NCBI RefSeq assembly: GCF_001632365.1
Contig: NW_024468542.1
Span: 181,372-218,625, forward strand
Reading direction: 5' to 3'
Length of the DNA: 37,254 nt
Origin: Laetiporus sulphureus 93-53
Lineage: Eukaryota; Basidiomycota; Agaricomycetes; Polyporales; Laetiporaceae
A program made the position numbers and the translations under genes. Under the pieces are notes generated by a model. The model ran no database searches, had not been told where the DNA came from, and was given only the letters and a program-made list of their open reading frames with translations. This document shows, in pieces, positions 9,809-20,281 of this stretch (its first letter is position 1; the number at the start of each line of letters is the position of its first letter).

Positions 9809-12190
9809 GCCAAGGAAGAAGATGAAGACCGCAGCAGCATTCGGTGATCATAACGAACAATCAGCTGTTCAGAAATTCGAAACCAGAACATGTCCTGCGT
9901 GCGTTCCTTGCGTTCTTGCCTTCGAGCGAGCGATATGCCTGACCATTGATATCAGCCAAGTTCCTGTTGCCCGACAGAATATAGGATCTACCTCTACTTC
10001 ATCGCCAGCACCATCCGACGTTGAGTTGCCATCACAATACGGAAGTTGCGGGTGACAGAGTGCGAGATAAGCTAGAGATGATCGCATTCCTCCCCAGTAC
10101 AGATGGAATGGGAGGATGACCAGGGGTTCGGGCACTACGCCGCCAAGAAACCGATGTGCTGAGCGAGGAGGCATAGTAACGTTAGGAAGTCGGTGAATGG
10201 TTTGATGTTCTCCAAAGCTGCTTGAATAGGAAAAACGTGCTCTTCGTGCGTTTGTCTTCGAATACAAACTATAGATTGATGTTCGCCGACCGTGACGGAC
10301 ATGCTCGTTGCGACGTAGCTGCAATGACCTTGTCTTGACAATCTGCTAACACATTTCCCGCAGGATCTTCCCTCTACAAGAATCGGCCTCAAAAACGGAG
10401 AACAGCATCAAGGGACGTTGAAGATTGTGAGCAGGCAAGGTCATCTTGAGATCATCAAGTTGGTAACGACACGGTGAGCGTCAATCCCTGCAGCGTCGTG
10501 AGTCACGCATTGTGGCGACCAATCAGGTAGTTAGATTCCAGTTGTGGCGTCGACGTGGTTCATCGCTCGGATCACAGTGAACCATTGAGGCTGCAAATGA
10601 CTTCCGCGCAAACAGCAAAGCGCCCAGAGTGAGCTTGGTTAAATCATATGCCAGACAGAAAATAGACTCAAAGCAAAATCCGCTTGAAGCCTGGCATCAT
10701 CTCTGCCGCATGAGACTAGTACTACGATCTTCGACATCAAATGGATTTATTCCGAATTTACGATTGCTCGCGGCGCATGGTTGCCAAGCCCCGGCGCAAA
10801 TACAATAATATAAACTCAGGAATAAGATGATCACTGGAAGCATCGTCTCAGGGACTGCAGTAACTGGCCTTTGAGCAGCCAGGAACACAGTTCAGAAGCC
10901 ACTATCAAATATAGAAAATATATAGAGCACCATAAAGACTTGAAGGGACCGTCGGGCACACTTCAGTTCACTCCAATGTACCGTCATTCAACGCAGACTA
11001 TCCAACACATTTGCGGCAGAGGACACTCAATGAGGCTAACCATGCAGCAGCACATAGCTTAATCTATCTTTCCCACCGTCGGCCGCGCAGTACCGTAACG
11101 CATTCGAGCTAGTAGTGCCTCATTTCGGATCAATTTTTTCTCTGAGTCGAAAGTTACCGATCTCTCGTAAAGGTGTCTTTGACGCCCATAAGCCGTCATT
11201 GCAGATCACGGAATAGTGTATATTGCCGCTGGCATACATTCTCGCAGATCAATAAAACGTTGAATATGGGCTCCGTATTATGCCCACCGACCGTACGCCG
11301 AGCTTGCTTGCAGAATCACGACCGTCATTATCTCTGGTGAGAAACATGAGTCTCAACAATATATAAACACCTTGGAATTACCCATTATGAAGATGGACAC
11401 TGATGGGCGAAATCCATCATGCGTGGGAACGAATAGAGGCTGCCGCGATTGTTTTTCACAATAGTCATTCAGGATGACCCACCATCGCATTGACTTGGAG
11501 AAGGTGAATAAACGGTATTGCAATATTGTACGGCGTACAGGAATACTTAGCATGAATTCCTAATTATGAAGGGTAATAGATGACGTACGATTGTCAACTG
11601 GGATGTCTCAATCTGATATGGACAGGGGGGAATGTCTACGGAAAATCTACAGCTACCGCCACATCAGAGATCATGCATTCATGAGCTGATACATCTAAGA
11701 AAATCAATGGCTGCCATTCAATGTACATCAGTCAGGGTTCTAGAGCATGTGCGATCCAATCAATAACACTAACCTTGCGGAAGTGGTTCAAGCGACAAAG
11801 ACAACCTTTCACCGTTGCAAGAAAGAGGCCTGCGCCACCCGTGGCGATGACGATGCCGCGGAGACCATATCGGCAGCCCGATATGACATGTAGCCCCGGA
11901 CCATCGAGTAACTCGAACGCGCCTTGTGACCTCAGTTCATAACTTTGTGAGTTGAGAATCGCGAAGGACACGTACATCAATTGGCGTAAGCCAGCCGCTG
12001 ACCCAGCGTATGTGCAAGAGAGAATGGCGATGCCTGTAGAATTGTTCCAGACTACCTTATTCTCCGCGTTGTCGCAACTATGCACAGTACTATTGTGATC
12101 TATGCCCGGTCTCTAAGAATCAGACAAGGTTGCGTGGGAATCATGCTTTTCATCAGTAAGTACTGACAATGGTGACCAAACCGGGACATT
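9809..12190. other. 2.4 kb without a well-supported gene
   Basis: Several open frames exist, none with a convincing structure. A 151-codon minus-strand frame at 9869-10324 overlaps a plus-strand frame at 9822-10055; neither has promoter or splice support. On the minus strand, 11732-12085 reads as 117 residues including FELLDGPGLHVISGCRYG, with a fair donor (gttagtg) after LNHFRK, and could be an exon of an unrecognised gene. Overall base composition turns more AT-rich between 10.6 and 11.7 kb, as in a true intergenic region. Confidence 0.35.
11732..12085 (-). CDS. Possible exon of an unrecognised minus-strand gene
   Basis: A 117-codon frame with a moderately hydrophobic middle (GIAILSCTYAGSAAGLRQ and RGIVIATGGAGLFLAT). 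A GT donor follows the codons for LNHFRK at about 11785, and downstream bases do not give an obvious second exon. No paralogue in the window. It may be a membrane-protein remnant or chance. The start is not defined. Confidence 0.22.
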   Translation of the reverse strand: MHSCDNAENKVVWNNSTGIAILSCTYAGSAAGLRQLMYVSFAILNSQSYELRSQGAFELLDGPGLHVISGCRYGLRGIVIATGGAGLFLATVKGCLCRLNHFRKVSVIDWIAHALEP

Positions 12191-12194
12191 GCTG

Positions 12195-12204
12195 TATAAG
12201 CGCT
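12195..12204 (+). promoter_or_regulatory. TATAAGCGC-type box of the gene at 12400
   Basis: tataagcgct is 205 bp before the ATG at 12400 and is followed by a CT-rich leader (12218-12262). It matches the box before the genes at 7456, 8982 and 15974. Confidence 0.58.
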
Positions 12205-12399
12205 GGCCATCGACGCGTTTCCTCTGACTCTATGGTCATGTCCTTTTCTCCTCCAACTTCGAGTGACGTGCCTAAACAGAGGAAGTAGTAAGCGTTCCTG
12301 ACTCTATCAATCAAGAATTGTGTGCAAGGGGACTGACTTTATTTGTGGCTTGGTTGCCTTGGTCTTGTTCAGGCGCGCCACACCGCTCACAACTCTAAG

Positions 12400-13354
12400 A
12401 TGGCGCACATGTTAGCTGCTCAAGGACTCCAAGACATCAGAGAAAATAACATCGCAATACGTCTAAGGCCTATTGAACTACCAGAAGTCTTCGACGCCGA
12501 CTGTGACATTACCATGAATGCTACACAGGAGATATCCTATGTAAGCACACCCGCAGGCACGACCAACAACGGATCTTACAAGATGAATCAACAAGGGAAT
12601 GGCTACGGCAGGGAGGACGTATTCATATCTAGACCATTGTCCCCTCTATTCCCGGATGCCCGATTGTTCGACCTCCGACAAGAAGAGACAGCCATGATCG
12701 ACAGCTTCGGAGAGGAACAAGATGTGTGCAGTGAGACGGTGAGCTGGTATCGAACGAGCAGCGCTCAGATCTTGCAGGCTGATTTGTCTCGAGATGCAAA
12801 CGTTCTCTGGGAGTCACGGTGACGCCGTTCCTGATCTTCAACCCGGAGCCATTCTGTTTGCGCCTGTGCATGCACAGAGCATGTCTGAATTTGCTTCCAT
12901 GGGCACTTGGAAGGGAGAAGTCACCGGCCTGCAAAGTCCATTCCAAGAGACGAGCACGCCGCCGACCGAGGGTTCAACCATGTTTTACGGAGCCGTAGGC
13001 CCACATCGCAACCAGTATCCGGGAATTGAGATGGATGACGCACATGCAGTGATGTTCACTGCTCCGGTATACGTGTCAAACCCAGAGGCGTCGATCGATT
13101 CATGCAGAAAGAGGAGAATGTGTGAAGCCGACGAATCACAGGAAGCTACAAATACCGAACGGAAGAAGAGATTGAGGATCGCGACCTGCAGTACTCAAGA
13201 CGAGCTATCAGCTATTCATTCTGCATATTCCATTGCTAATACGGATGACAGCACAGCTGCTGCTGGATGGCCGGAAACAGTGCATGATATGGACACAGGC
13301 GTCGTCGTTAACTCCAATCATGTCGAGCCACCATCCTCGTCACGCTTGAGATGA
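12400..13354 (+). CDS. Two-exon unknown protein, 299 aa, NLS-like stretch (family-related)
   Basis: Exons 12400-12738 and 12794-13354 join in phase 0 across a 55 bp intron (gtgagc...ag) to give 113+186 residues. Exon 1 contains SRPLSPLFPDARLFDLRQ. Exon 2 begins MQTFSGSHGDAV and soon carries QPGAILFAPVHAQSM, which aligns with the exon 3 motif of the genes at 661 and 3426 (Ile-Leu-Phe/Leu-Ser-Pro-Leu), suggesting common descent. Later comes a basic cluster, CRKRRMCEADESQ followed by ERKKRLRI, spaced like a bipartite nuclear localisation signal. The region 12541-12595 looks like an optional intron but removing it breaks the frame. The ATG at 12400 follows good leader sequence; in-frame ATGs at 12343 and 12409 are alternatives. 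Function unknown; nuclear location is inference. Confidence 0.6.
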
Positions 13355-14130
13355 TGTTCCTTCCAGCACTCCTGCTTACTTACAGAATTCATTGCTGACG
13401 GAGGAAGATGCACGAGGAGCGACAATTGTATGGGAAGCAGCAGTGTGGTCAAGCTTGAAATGCAGATCTATGATAGAGGAATTTCCAGTCAGGGATGATT
13501 TGAATGACATGCGAGCGTAGGCAGGGTGTTGAATAGAGGATTGAACAATAATGGTCGAAGTAGATTAAATCCATACTGGTATCTTCCTTTTCTCAGTATT
13601 GGAACGTTGCACGCTCTAACAGCGAGGAGCAAGGACGATCGTTCGGTAAGTCAGCCAATCAGAAACTGACTCATCACAATATATGCACTCACCATTCGTG
13701 CGGAGATCATGAGCACAAGCAACAGAATATGTGGAGCATGGCTAAGAAAGGGGGGCGTCAGCAGCCCTCGAAGCGTTTCACGCCTCGGGAGATAGACAGA
13801 CGGTAAATGCCAACGATTGACTCTACTACGTGCTATGTAGGAACAACAACAACGCATCGGAGGGAGGAAAGGCGAAAAACGAACAATTGCATGTGATGCT
13901 GTCAAGGCTGCATTGAACCATGGATCACGGTCGAGATCGATAGAGTGAACTTACGATTTGCATTATTTTAATTTCTGCATTCTGTGTGGTATCGTCTCGA
14001 GCTCTGGGGTGCACTAGAATGCAGTTTTTGGTGCTTTGAATAGTCGTAACGGATGATTGAGAAGCAAAACACTGTCTTCGGACGTTATGTCTTGTATATA
14101 TCAATCCCATAGACCTTCAGTGGCGTATTC
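13355..14130 (+). pseudogene. Degraded family member around an orphan intron signature
   Basis: At 13646 the sequence gtaagtcagcc appears, followed 40 bases later by tgcactcacc. This is the intron 1 signature of the family. Downstream, short open stretches (NMWSMAKKGGRQQPSKRF near 13730-13785, then EQQQRIGGRKGEKRTIACD near 13841-13897) are separated by a possible 38 bp intron at 13802-13839, but the pieces do not join into one frame and no start codon or promoter box is visible upstream. I read this as the remains of a gene copy lying just before the tandem duplication. Exact ends are unknown. Confidence 0.35.
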
Positions 14131-14412
14131 CTAGAGTACATTGTACCCACAATGCAGCGAAAATCCATATTGCCGTCCCAAGTCCGAGAGGACGCAATCA
14201 TTGGCCGCCACCCGCTACCCTCAGCGATCAACTCGCTAAGCGCTCGCTATCGATGGTGACTTGCCACTCGCGCGACTTCCCTCTTGACCACGATGAGTGC
14301 ACTCCCCACGTTCGCCAACTACCTCTTCACCCTCCAAGGCGGATAGAGGTAAAAGCTTCTTCTTGTTGAACATCATCGAACGCCCATCCCCGTCAGTACC
14401 GTAAATTCTCGT

Positions 14413-15299
14413 ACGGCTCTTGGATTCTTCAGAAAACCTCGCGCCTCGGCCAGAAATATGAGCACGCAGATGACGTCCACCCAACGAGTTGATCATGATC
14501 CTCCAGAATGGGTGCGAAAATGTAACGAGGCAGTTGCAGGGAAGGCTGTCATGAGTGTCGCAGCCAAGGCAACGTAGAGACAAGCGGCAAAGACAAACCG
14601 GTCAGTTGCATGCCCATGCGTTGTCATCGTCTGTCACTCACCACCATACTCTTGACGACCAACTCCGTCAGCTCCCTCCATTGCCCACGGATACGCAGGA
14701 CGCATTGAGTGTGGACGGCGATCAAGAAGAGTGAGCGCGAAAGCGGTGAGGAATGGAAGGTGAGTGAACTAGGTTACTGTCTTCTCCTGTACTATTCTTC
14801 ATCCCTCGTCGGAGACTGGAGGTTTACTCCTTCGCGCGTTCCAACCGTCAAGGAGGGAATGCCGACGGCATCCGGGGCGGGCTCGACAACGTCGCTCGTG
14901 CCTATACAGCGAGAGCACGTCTTCGAGAACGAATGGACGAGTCCCTTGCATCCGCAACTGTTTGACGGACGATGGAGGACGATGTCACTGGGGTCCGAAG
15001 AGGTGAGTGCAGCACTGTTGCGCCAGAGTCTCGAGATTGACACGTTGGAGGGATTGCCAGTCATCCGTAGGCAAAGTCATGGTCTTGCCATGACAATGAG
15101 CAATCATGGAGAGGAAGCAGGCCCTCGCGCGGACTCCTCAGCGTCTTCTCTCCGGAATGACCTGGAAAACAATGTCGCCATTCATAACAACTCCGCTGAC
15201 GTCGCCAAGTCGGTCGCATACGAATGGCACGAGAACCCGAGCTGTGCGCAGGAAGACAGGCAACGCTGTCTATCCTACGCGTACCGACGAAAAAAGTAG
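14413..15299 (+). pseudogene. Dead left copy of the duplicated family gene
   Basis: Aligned to the right copy, the start codon is ACG at 14413 instead of ATG. The same frame reaches an in-frame TAG at 14575-14577 where the right copy is open. In the second exon a base is missing (GAG TGA in place of GAG TGT GAG), and one-base differences occur in the third and fourth exons. The last exons still read as protein (for example SLVPIQREHVFENEW and YEWHENPSCAQEDRQRC), so decay is recent. The upstream box is reduced to gctaagcgct at 14235-14244, with the TATA part lost. A shorter product from a later start cannot be excluded. Confidence 0.7.
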
Positions 15300-15793
15300 G
15301 CTTAACAAGCCTTCAGGATCTTCACGGTCAAGTAGGCCATAGTTAATGTGCGGCCGCGAGCTCGTGGGGAGGAACGACGGAACGTTGGATAAAAATGGTA
15401 GGACAGGTTGTTATAATCAAGTGATGTGGTGAGATGTAAGCTATATGAGGCTGGGGGGTTGGCCTGTGGGCAAATGTTTCATTCAACGACACCTTTTGTC
15501 AAGCTGTATGTACATACTGATCGTATTGTGTTTGAGAATATTGCACATTTGTAGTCCAAGAATCAGCGAATCTTCCGCGCAATGGTGCGGCCAAGCAACA
15601 ATTGGTGCTTATTGAGCAGAATCAGGTCTGGTTTCGGATACTATGTCTTGTAGAGTCAGTTCCTTATGAGAAATCCTAATCTATGGATTTGCAGAGTACA
15701 CTGTACTCACAGTGCACCGAAATCCATATTGCTATCCCAAGCCCGAGAGGACGCAATCATTGGCCGCCACTCGCCACCCTCAGCGATCAATCC

Positions 15794-15803
15794 AATAAGC
15801 GCT
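15794..15803 (+). promoter_or_regulatory. TATAAGCGC-type box of the gene at 15974
   Basis: aataagcgct is 180 bp before the ATG. The homologous position in the dead left copy reads gctaagcgct, so the TATA half differs between an apparently live and a dead copy. Confidence 0.52.
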
Positions 15804-15973
15804 CGCTATCGATGGCGATTTGCCACTCGCGCGATTTCGCTCTTAACCACGACGACTGCACCGCTGCCTTCGCCAACTCCTACCTCTTCATCCTCCAAGA
15901 CGCACAGAGGTCAAAGCCTCTCCTCAGTGAACCACATCGAACACTCAACCCCATCGGTGCTGTAAATTTTCCC

Positions 15974-16913
15974 ATGGCTCTTGGATTCTTCGAAAAGCCT
16001 CGCGTCTCGGTCAGAAGCACGAGCACACAGATATCCTCCATCCAACGAATGGATCACGATCCTCTACAATGGGCGCGAGAGTACAAGAAGGCAGTTGCAG
16101 CGAAGACTTTCATGAGTGTCGCATCCGAGGTCACTGTCAGTGCACAAACAAAGACGAGCAGCAAGGACAAACCGGTCAGTTGCGTGCCTATGCGCCGTCA
16201 TTATCTGTGCACTCACTACCGTGTTTCACGATCTCTGCTCCGACTTACCGCGATGCTCTTGATGGCCAACTCATCAGCTCCCTCCGCTGCCCTGGGAGAC
16301 GGTCACGCAAGACGCGTCGAATACGGAGGGCGACCAAAGAGAGTGTGAGCATGAAGGCAGTGAGGACTGGATGGTAAGTGAACTCGATGACTGTATCCTC
16401 TGGTATTCTTCATTCGCGGTCGGCAGACTGGCGGTCCACTCCTGCGCGCGTTCCAGTCATCGAGGCAAGGAACGCCGACGGCGTCCGCGGCAGGGTCGAG
16501 AGTGTCGCTCGTGCCTATACAGCACCAGCACATCCTGGAGAATGAGTGGAGCAGTCTCTTGGATTTGCGAATGTTTGATGGGCGGCGGAGGACAGTGTCA
16601 TCGGATTCCCGCTCGGTGAGTGAAAATCTGTCGCACGGGAGCATCAAAACTGAAGAATTTGAGGGATTGTCAGCTGTTTGCACGACCGAGTGTAAGACTT
16701 GTCACACCGACGAGCAACCGCGGCGAGACAGCACACCCCTGCGCGGAGTCCTCGACAACTGGTTCCCAAACCGACCTGGGAAATAATGTCGGCGCCCATA
16801 GTGACTCCGTCGACGTTGCCAGGACGGACGTGTACGAATGGCACGAGGACGCGAGCTGGTCGCAGGAAGACAGACAACGCTGTCTGTCCTACGCGTACCG
16901 ACGGAAGCGCTAG
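15974..16913 (+). CDS. Four-exon unknown protein, 241 aa (right copy of the tandem pair)
   Basis: Exons 15974-16174, 16278-16373, 16427-16615 and 16674-16913 join in phase 0 to give 67+32+63+79 residues. The N-terminus is MALGFFEKPRVSVRS, recalling the MGFxFLKK start of other members. Exon 2 is acidic (EGDQRECEHEGSEDW). Exon 3 contains SLVPIQHQHILENEW, alignable with the Ile-Leu-Phe-Ser-Pro-Leu motif of the genes at 661 and 3426. The last exon ends YEWHEDASWSQEDRQRCLSY followed by a basic tail. The first intron is long (103 bp) and its donor is gtcagt, weaker than usual; both copies share it. For exon 3 a second frame is also conserved between the copies at its 5' end, so that acceptor is less certain. 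Function unknown. Confidence 0.6.
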
Positions 16914-17591
16914 CTCAGCACACCCTTTGGCTCCCGCACGATCACAGGCCCCTTCGCGATCAATTAGGCCATAGGCAATGTGTGGCCGCGGGCTCGTCGG
17001 GAGAAAGAAGGGGACGATGGACGGAAAACAGTAGGAGAGCGTATACAATCAAGTGATGCGGCGAGATGTAAGCTAAATGAAGCTGGGGGGGCTGGCCTGT
17101 GGATAAATATTTCATTTAACTACATCTTCTGTCGACAAGCTGTATGTACTTACTGGCCGTATTGTGTTTGAGAACATATTTGCACAACTGTACTTCAAGA
17201 ATCAGCGAACCTTCCGCGAGATCGTGCAGCCAAAGCAACAATTGGGTGCCCGTTGAGTGACTCTTCCGCCACAGTCGTGTAAGCGCCTGTCCATGTGAGC
17301 GTCGACGCGCGACTTTCTCTCTCCTCTCGCTTCTCCTTCACCACGGCCATGAGCAGCCACACCTGTTCAATAGTCTGGCCCACAACAACGTCTTGATACT
17401 TGCTAGTCGTGAATCGACACGTATGACGCGCTTCTGGCAATTTGTTTACTCGTGGCTTTCCTGTTCTGCGCGCCACGCCTTGCAACGTCCAAGTTCTTGG
17501 CCAGAGAGCAAAGCTCCACTCGTACAGGGAAGGAGGAGGAGGAACTCCTGACGTGGGGAGCCCCTCAGTAGACCTGCTCCTACGTTTGCTC
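16914..17591. other. 3' flank of the duplication plus a promoter-like remnant
   Basis: To about 17256 this is the repeated 3' flank of the duplicated unit. A tgtaagcgcc at 17277-17286 followed by a very CT-rich run (17310-17342) resembles a family promoter and leader, but no start codon or exon 1 follows at the expected distance, so it may be the stub of a third unit. A minus-strand frame at 17195-17605 has weak similarity in one stretch (KYQDVVVGQT) to the coding remnants of the 340 bp repeats. Confidence 0.35.
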
Positions 17592-18271
17592 GAGGATGCT
17601 GCCAATAATCACCAAGGCGACCACAGTACCGGGACACTACAGATCAACTTCGTCTAGGCAATCACTTGGGAAGTTGCAAGCGGTTTCCGAGTTGGGGATG
17701 ACTGAGAAAGAGGTCAGCCCTTGAACTTCTTATTGACGTGAATGATTTGAAGACTTACGCAACTGAGCGCAATACGTACGCATGAAACCAGAAGAAGGCT
17801 GTTCAATAACAACGTCTACACGCCTTCTGCCCTTGGAGTCCCACATACGCCATGGTGCGGCAACGAGGGCCTTATGAAAGACCGAGCTATCGCAGTGATC
17901 GAGCACCAAGATCCACAGCCTATGTTCGCGTGAGGATGCTGCCAACGGTCACGCTCTACCAATGCGACCACCGTACCGGGATTAACAACCAAGATCCGCA
18001 CGCAATCAGTTGGAAAGTTGCAAGCAATGTCCGGTCCAGGTCGAGAATAACTGAGAAGGAGGCCAGTTCGTTAAAGTTCTCGTTGACGTATACTGTGCGA
18101 AGACTTATGCCATTGAACACGATGCCTGCGCATGGAACCACAGGGTATATTCAATAACCACGTCTACATGCCTTCTGGTTTTGGAGTCCCACATACGCCA
18201 TGGGACGGCAACGAGGGCCTTATGGTCGACCGAGCTATCGCAGTGATCGCTCACGAAGATCCACAGCCTGG
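17592..18271 (-). repeat. Two tandem 340 bp units with minus-strand coding remnants
   Basis: Units 17592-17931 and 17932-18271 both begin gaggatgctgccaa and end with atccacagcc-type sequence. On the minus strand both encode a closely similar stretch: RLWI(L/F)V, then DHCDSSV, HKALVA and PWRMWDSK, ending with VDVVIE. The encoded similarity is stronger than elsewhere in the unit, which suggests past coding constraint. Unit 1 has a possible donor (gtaagtcttc on the minus strand near 17757); the same site in unit 2 reads ataagtcttc. Neither unit gives a full gene model. I do not recognise the domain. Confidence 0.6.
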
Positions 18272-18309
18272 TGTCAAGAGACGCACTAGGTCGTGTCCTG
18301 TTTCCCAAA

Positions 18310-19380
18310 TGGATGTATTAGGCAGCATGTTCTAGCAATGGGGATAGCTCTGTCTCGATGAAGACCCTTTGAACATGGAGGCTACAGATAGCGTGCAAGA
18401 TGACGAGTCAAGGAAGCATCTGGGTGAGAATCCGTGGCCCATTCGTTGCCAACAGGTCTTTGACGACAACGAAAACCCAGATTGATACTATGAGAGAATG
18501 CATAGGACGAGTCTGCCAAGTTCATGGCATCCAGTCATGAGACAACGCTCCAGATATTTCTTCGACATTGCAACCGTCATCGCAGACACGAATGGTCTTC
18601 TTCGGCGTCGAAACTGAGTGCAGAGTTTCTTCTCTTCGTCCAAGAACGTATCGCATGCAAGATGATGGCGATCCGAGCAGGCCACAGAATGCCAGAAAAT
18701 GCTCAGAAAATGAGTGGGGGAAATTACTTCGTCGTGGGGACGCGGGAGTGGCACCATCATGTGGCGGCCAATCGCAAGCCTGGACCGCTGTGGCACGCGA
18801 AGTAGGTGGCCACAACTCATTCGAATTCGCCTACTAAAGGTCCGTTTCAGCGAGTCCTTTCATCCTTATCTTGGCTATAGTCTCGCAATCGTAGTCTCAA
18901 AGCTTGCGTACAACTCGGGTCTGCCCGAACAGAGAGACGATGAGAACGCCGTGCATGCAACGCGCCAAGCTCAATGAAGCTCTTTAAAACGCCCCTCCTT
19001 GCCATTTTATCATGAAACCTAATTTGAATATCTCTAATATATCGCATGCTCTTTTCCAGGCTTTTCTGGCGATAGGTAGGGTCCTTAAGACTCACAGTTC
19101 CCAGCAGCTATGCCCGCAAATGTAAGAGCCCTGTGTAATTCCAGGGTCAGAATTTTCTGCGAAGTGCCTTCTGAATAAAGCTTTACGCATCAAATTGCTG
19201 ATGCAACATTATGCGGCAATGTAATAGAGACAGCATCAGTGCGAGTAGTATTCAAGTTTGTACTTTTCGCACAAGAAGAAAGGAAGGCCGAATATTCACC
19301 TTTACGAAGCCCCTCGTAAAAAATAGAATGTTGATTGATACGCTGGCCATTGTCGATCCATCATGAAAGCATGATGGCCG
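18310..19380. other. Region without a supported gene
   Basis: A frame starting at 18375 (MEATDSVQDDESRKHLGENP) is acidic and 37 codons long, and could be an isolated exon. Overlapping frames on both strands between 18488 and 18840 cannot be ranked. From 18980 to 19370 the sequence is AT-rich and looks intergenic. Confidence 0.3.
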
Positions 19381-19560
19381 GTGTCGGTGAAGATGAGCAC
19401 TGAGAACCAGGGCGAGTGTGGCGGGTGTGGCGGGACATCGCTAGGTCACGTGGTCGCGTCAGGGCGAGCGCCGCCGCTCAGACTCGAGCCTCAGACTCCA
19501 GAGAATCGAGATGCGACTTGTTCGTGTGTCTTGGCTGCTACTTCATCAATTATCTCAGAT

Positions 19561-19701
19561 TCACCACATACACTTCGTCTTCATCAGCGTGGCTGAAGCA
19601 GTCTGCATCATGCAAGCGGTGGTGAAGACTCTGATCTGCGGGGTTGATTCGCGAATGACGATGATCAACGTACGACCATCCCGCACAAACAAGACGAGAT
19701 T
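19561..19701 (-). pseudogene. Fragment resembling the first strands of a SUMO/ubiquitin-like fold
   Basis: After a possible acceptor (minus strand ...cgatag) the frame reads NLVLFVRDGRTLIIVI followed by RESTPQIRVFTTACMMQ and ends at a stop (19563-19561). The hydrophobic beta-hairpin, the Thr-Pro step and the helix start resemble the N-terminal part of SUMO-type domains. The next expected elements (Leu-Arg-Phe-Leu-Phe-Asp-Gly) are absent. It lies transcriptionally downstream of the C-terminus-like fragment at 19743-19814, so the two cannot form one normal domain. Treat as a tentative remnant. Confidence 0.3.
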
Positions 19702-19742
19702 CTATCGTGGAGAGTAATGATCTCATCCAACTCAAATGACCT

Positions 19743-19814
19743 CTATTCAGATGCCTTATACTCACCACCACCGCACATCATTGCCTCCAACGTAATCTCA
19801 TCGCCATCACACAG
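19743..19814 (-). pseudogene. Exon-like fragment resembling a SUMO C-terminus with Gly-Gly and tail
   Basis: After a good acceptor (minus strand gtctcccag) the frame reads LCDGDEITLEAMMCGGG, then EYKASE and a stop. SUMO proteins end with an acidic Glu-Asp-Gly-Asp-x-Ile segment, a Gln-rich or similar strand, Gly-Gly and a short tail removed by Ulp proteases; this fragment has that order. Upstream on the minus strand no matching middle of the domain was found. The similarity is short and could be coincidence. Confidence 0.3.
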
Positions 19815-20281
19815 CTGGGAGACGAATCAGCTCGTGAATGACAGCCGGCGGTATTGCTTGACGTTCAGAACAGCATGGCATCGGTAGCACTGTTGCACAT
19901 AGATTCCCATGCTTCCTTCAAGAGAGCCACGGCGGCCATGCTGTATTCCTTCTGTGTAGCAGAGGTTTTGGAGCACATACCCTGGGTCACGATCGGTGAT
20001 ATGAGCGGAGAAGAGTTAAAGCATGCGGTAAGCAATTGTCAGGACATTCAAAACCCGTTTGCTGTTGGACGCCCCCAAGCGGGAAACTCTAGGTAGACTT
20101 CCCGCATCAACACATCCAGGCCCCAGTGATCCTGCTTCCTCTAACGTCTTCTGTGTGATAACTACTTGGCCGTCCGCTACATGACAGTCCCACGATCCAT
20201 TCCGTAAGGCATAGGACGACTCTGGCGGTGGGATCGGCGTGGGCATCATAAGCCGGACAGTATGCGAACTGTCTTTGTACG

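Larger units (their letters stand above)
14136..17260 (+). repeat. Tandem duplication of a 1.5 kb gene-bearing unit
   Basis: The segment from about 14136 to 15615 is repeated from about 15695 to 17256. The units share a boundary hairpin, the upstream block with cgagaggacgcaatcattggccg-type sequence, all coding exons, a 3' block ending aagctgtatgtac, and a terminal block with agcaacaattgg. The right copy is about 80 bp longer, partly from a longer first intron. The left copy carries the disabling changes. About 80 bp of non-repeated DNA lie between them. Confidence 0.75.

Noticed and set aside
9869..10324. Minus-strand frame of 151 codons
   Set aside because: No start context or introns, no recognisable motif, and it overlaps a plus-strand frame of similar quality.
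12541..12595. Possible extra intron inside the first exon of the gene at 12400
   Set aside because: The donor and acceptor look acceptable, but removing 55 bases shifts the frame into early stops, whereas the retained sequence is open.
15683..16348. Plus-strand open frame of 221 codons
   Set aside because: It starts before the promoter box and reads through the first intron of the gene at 15974. The tandem copy shows the true start at 15974 and the donor at 16175.
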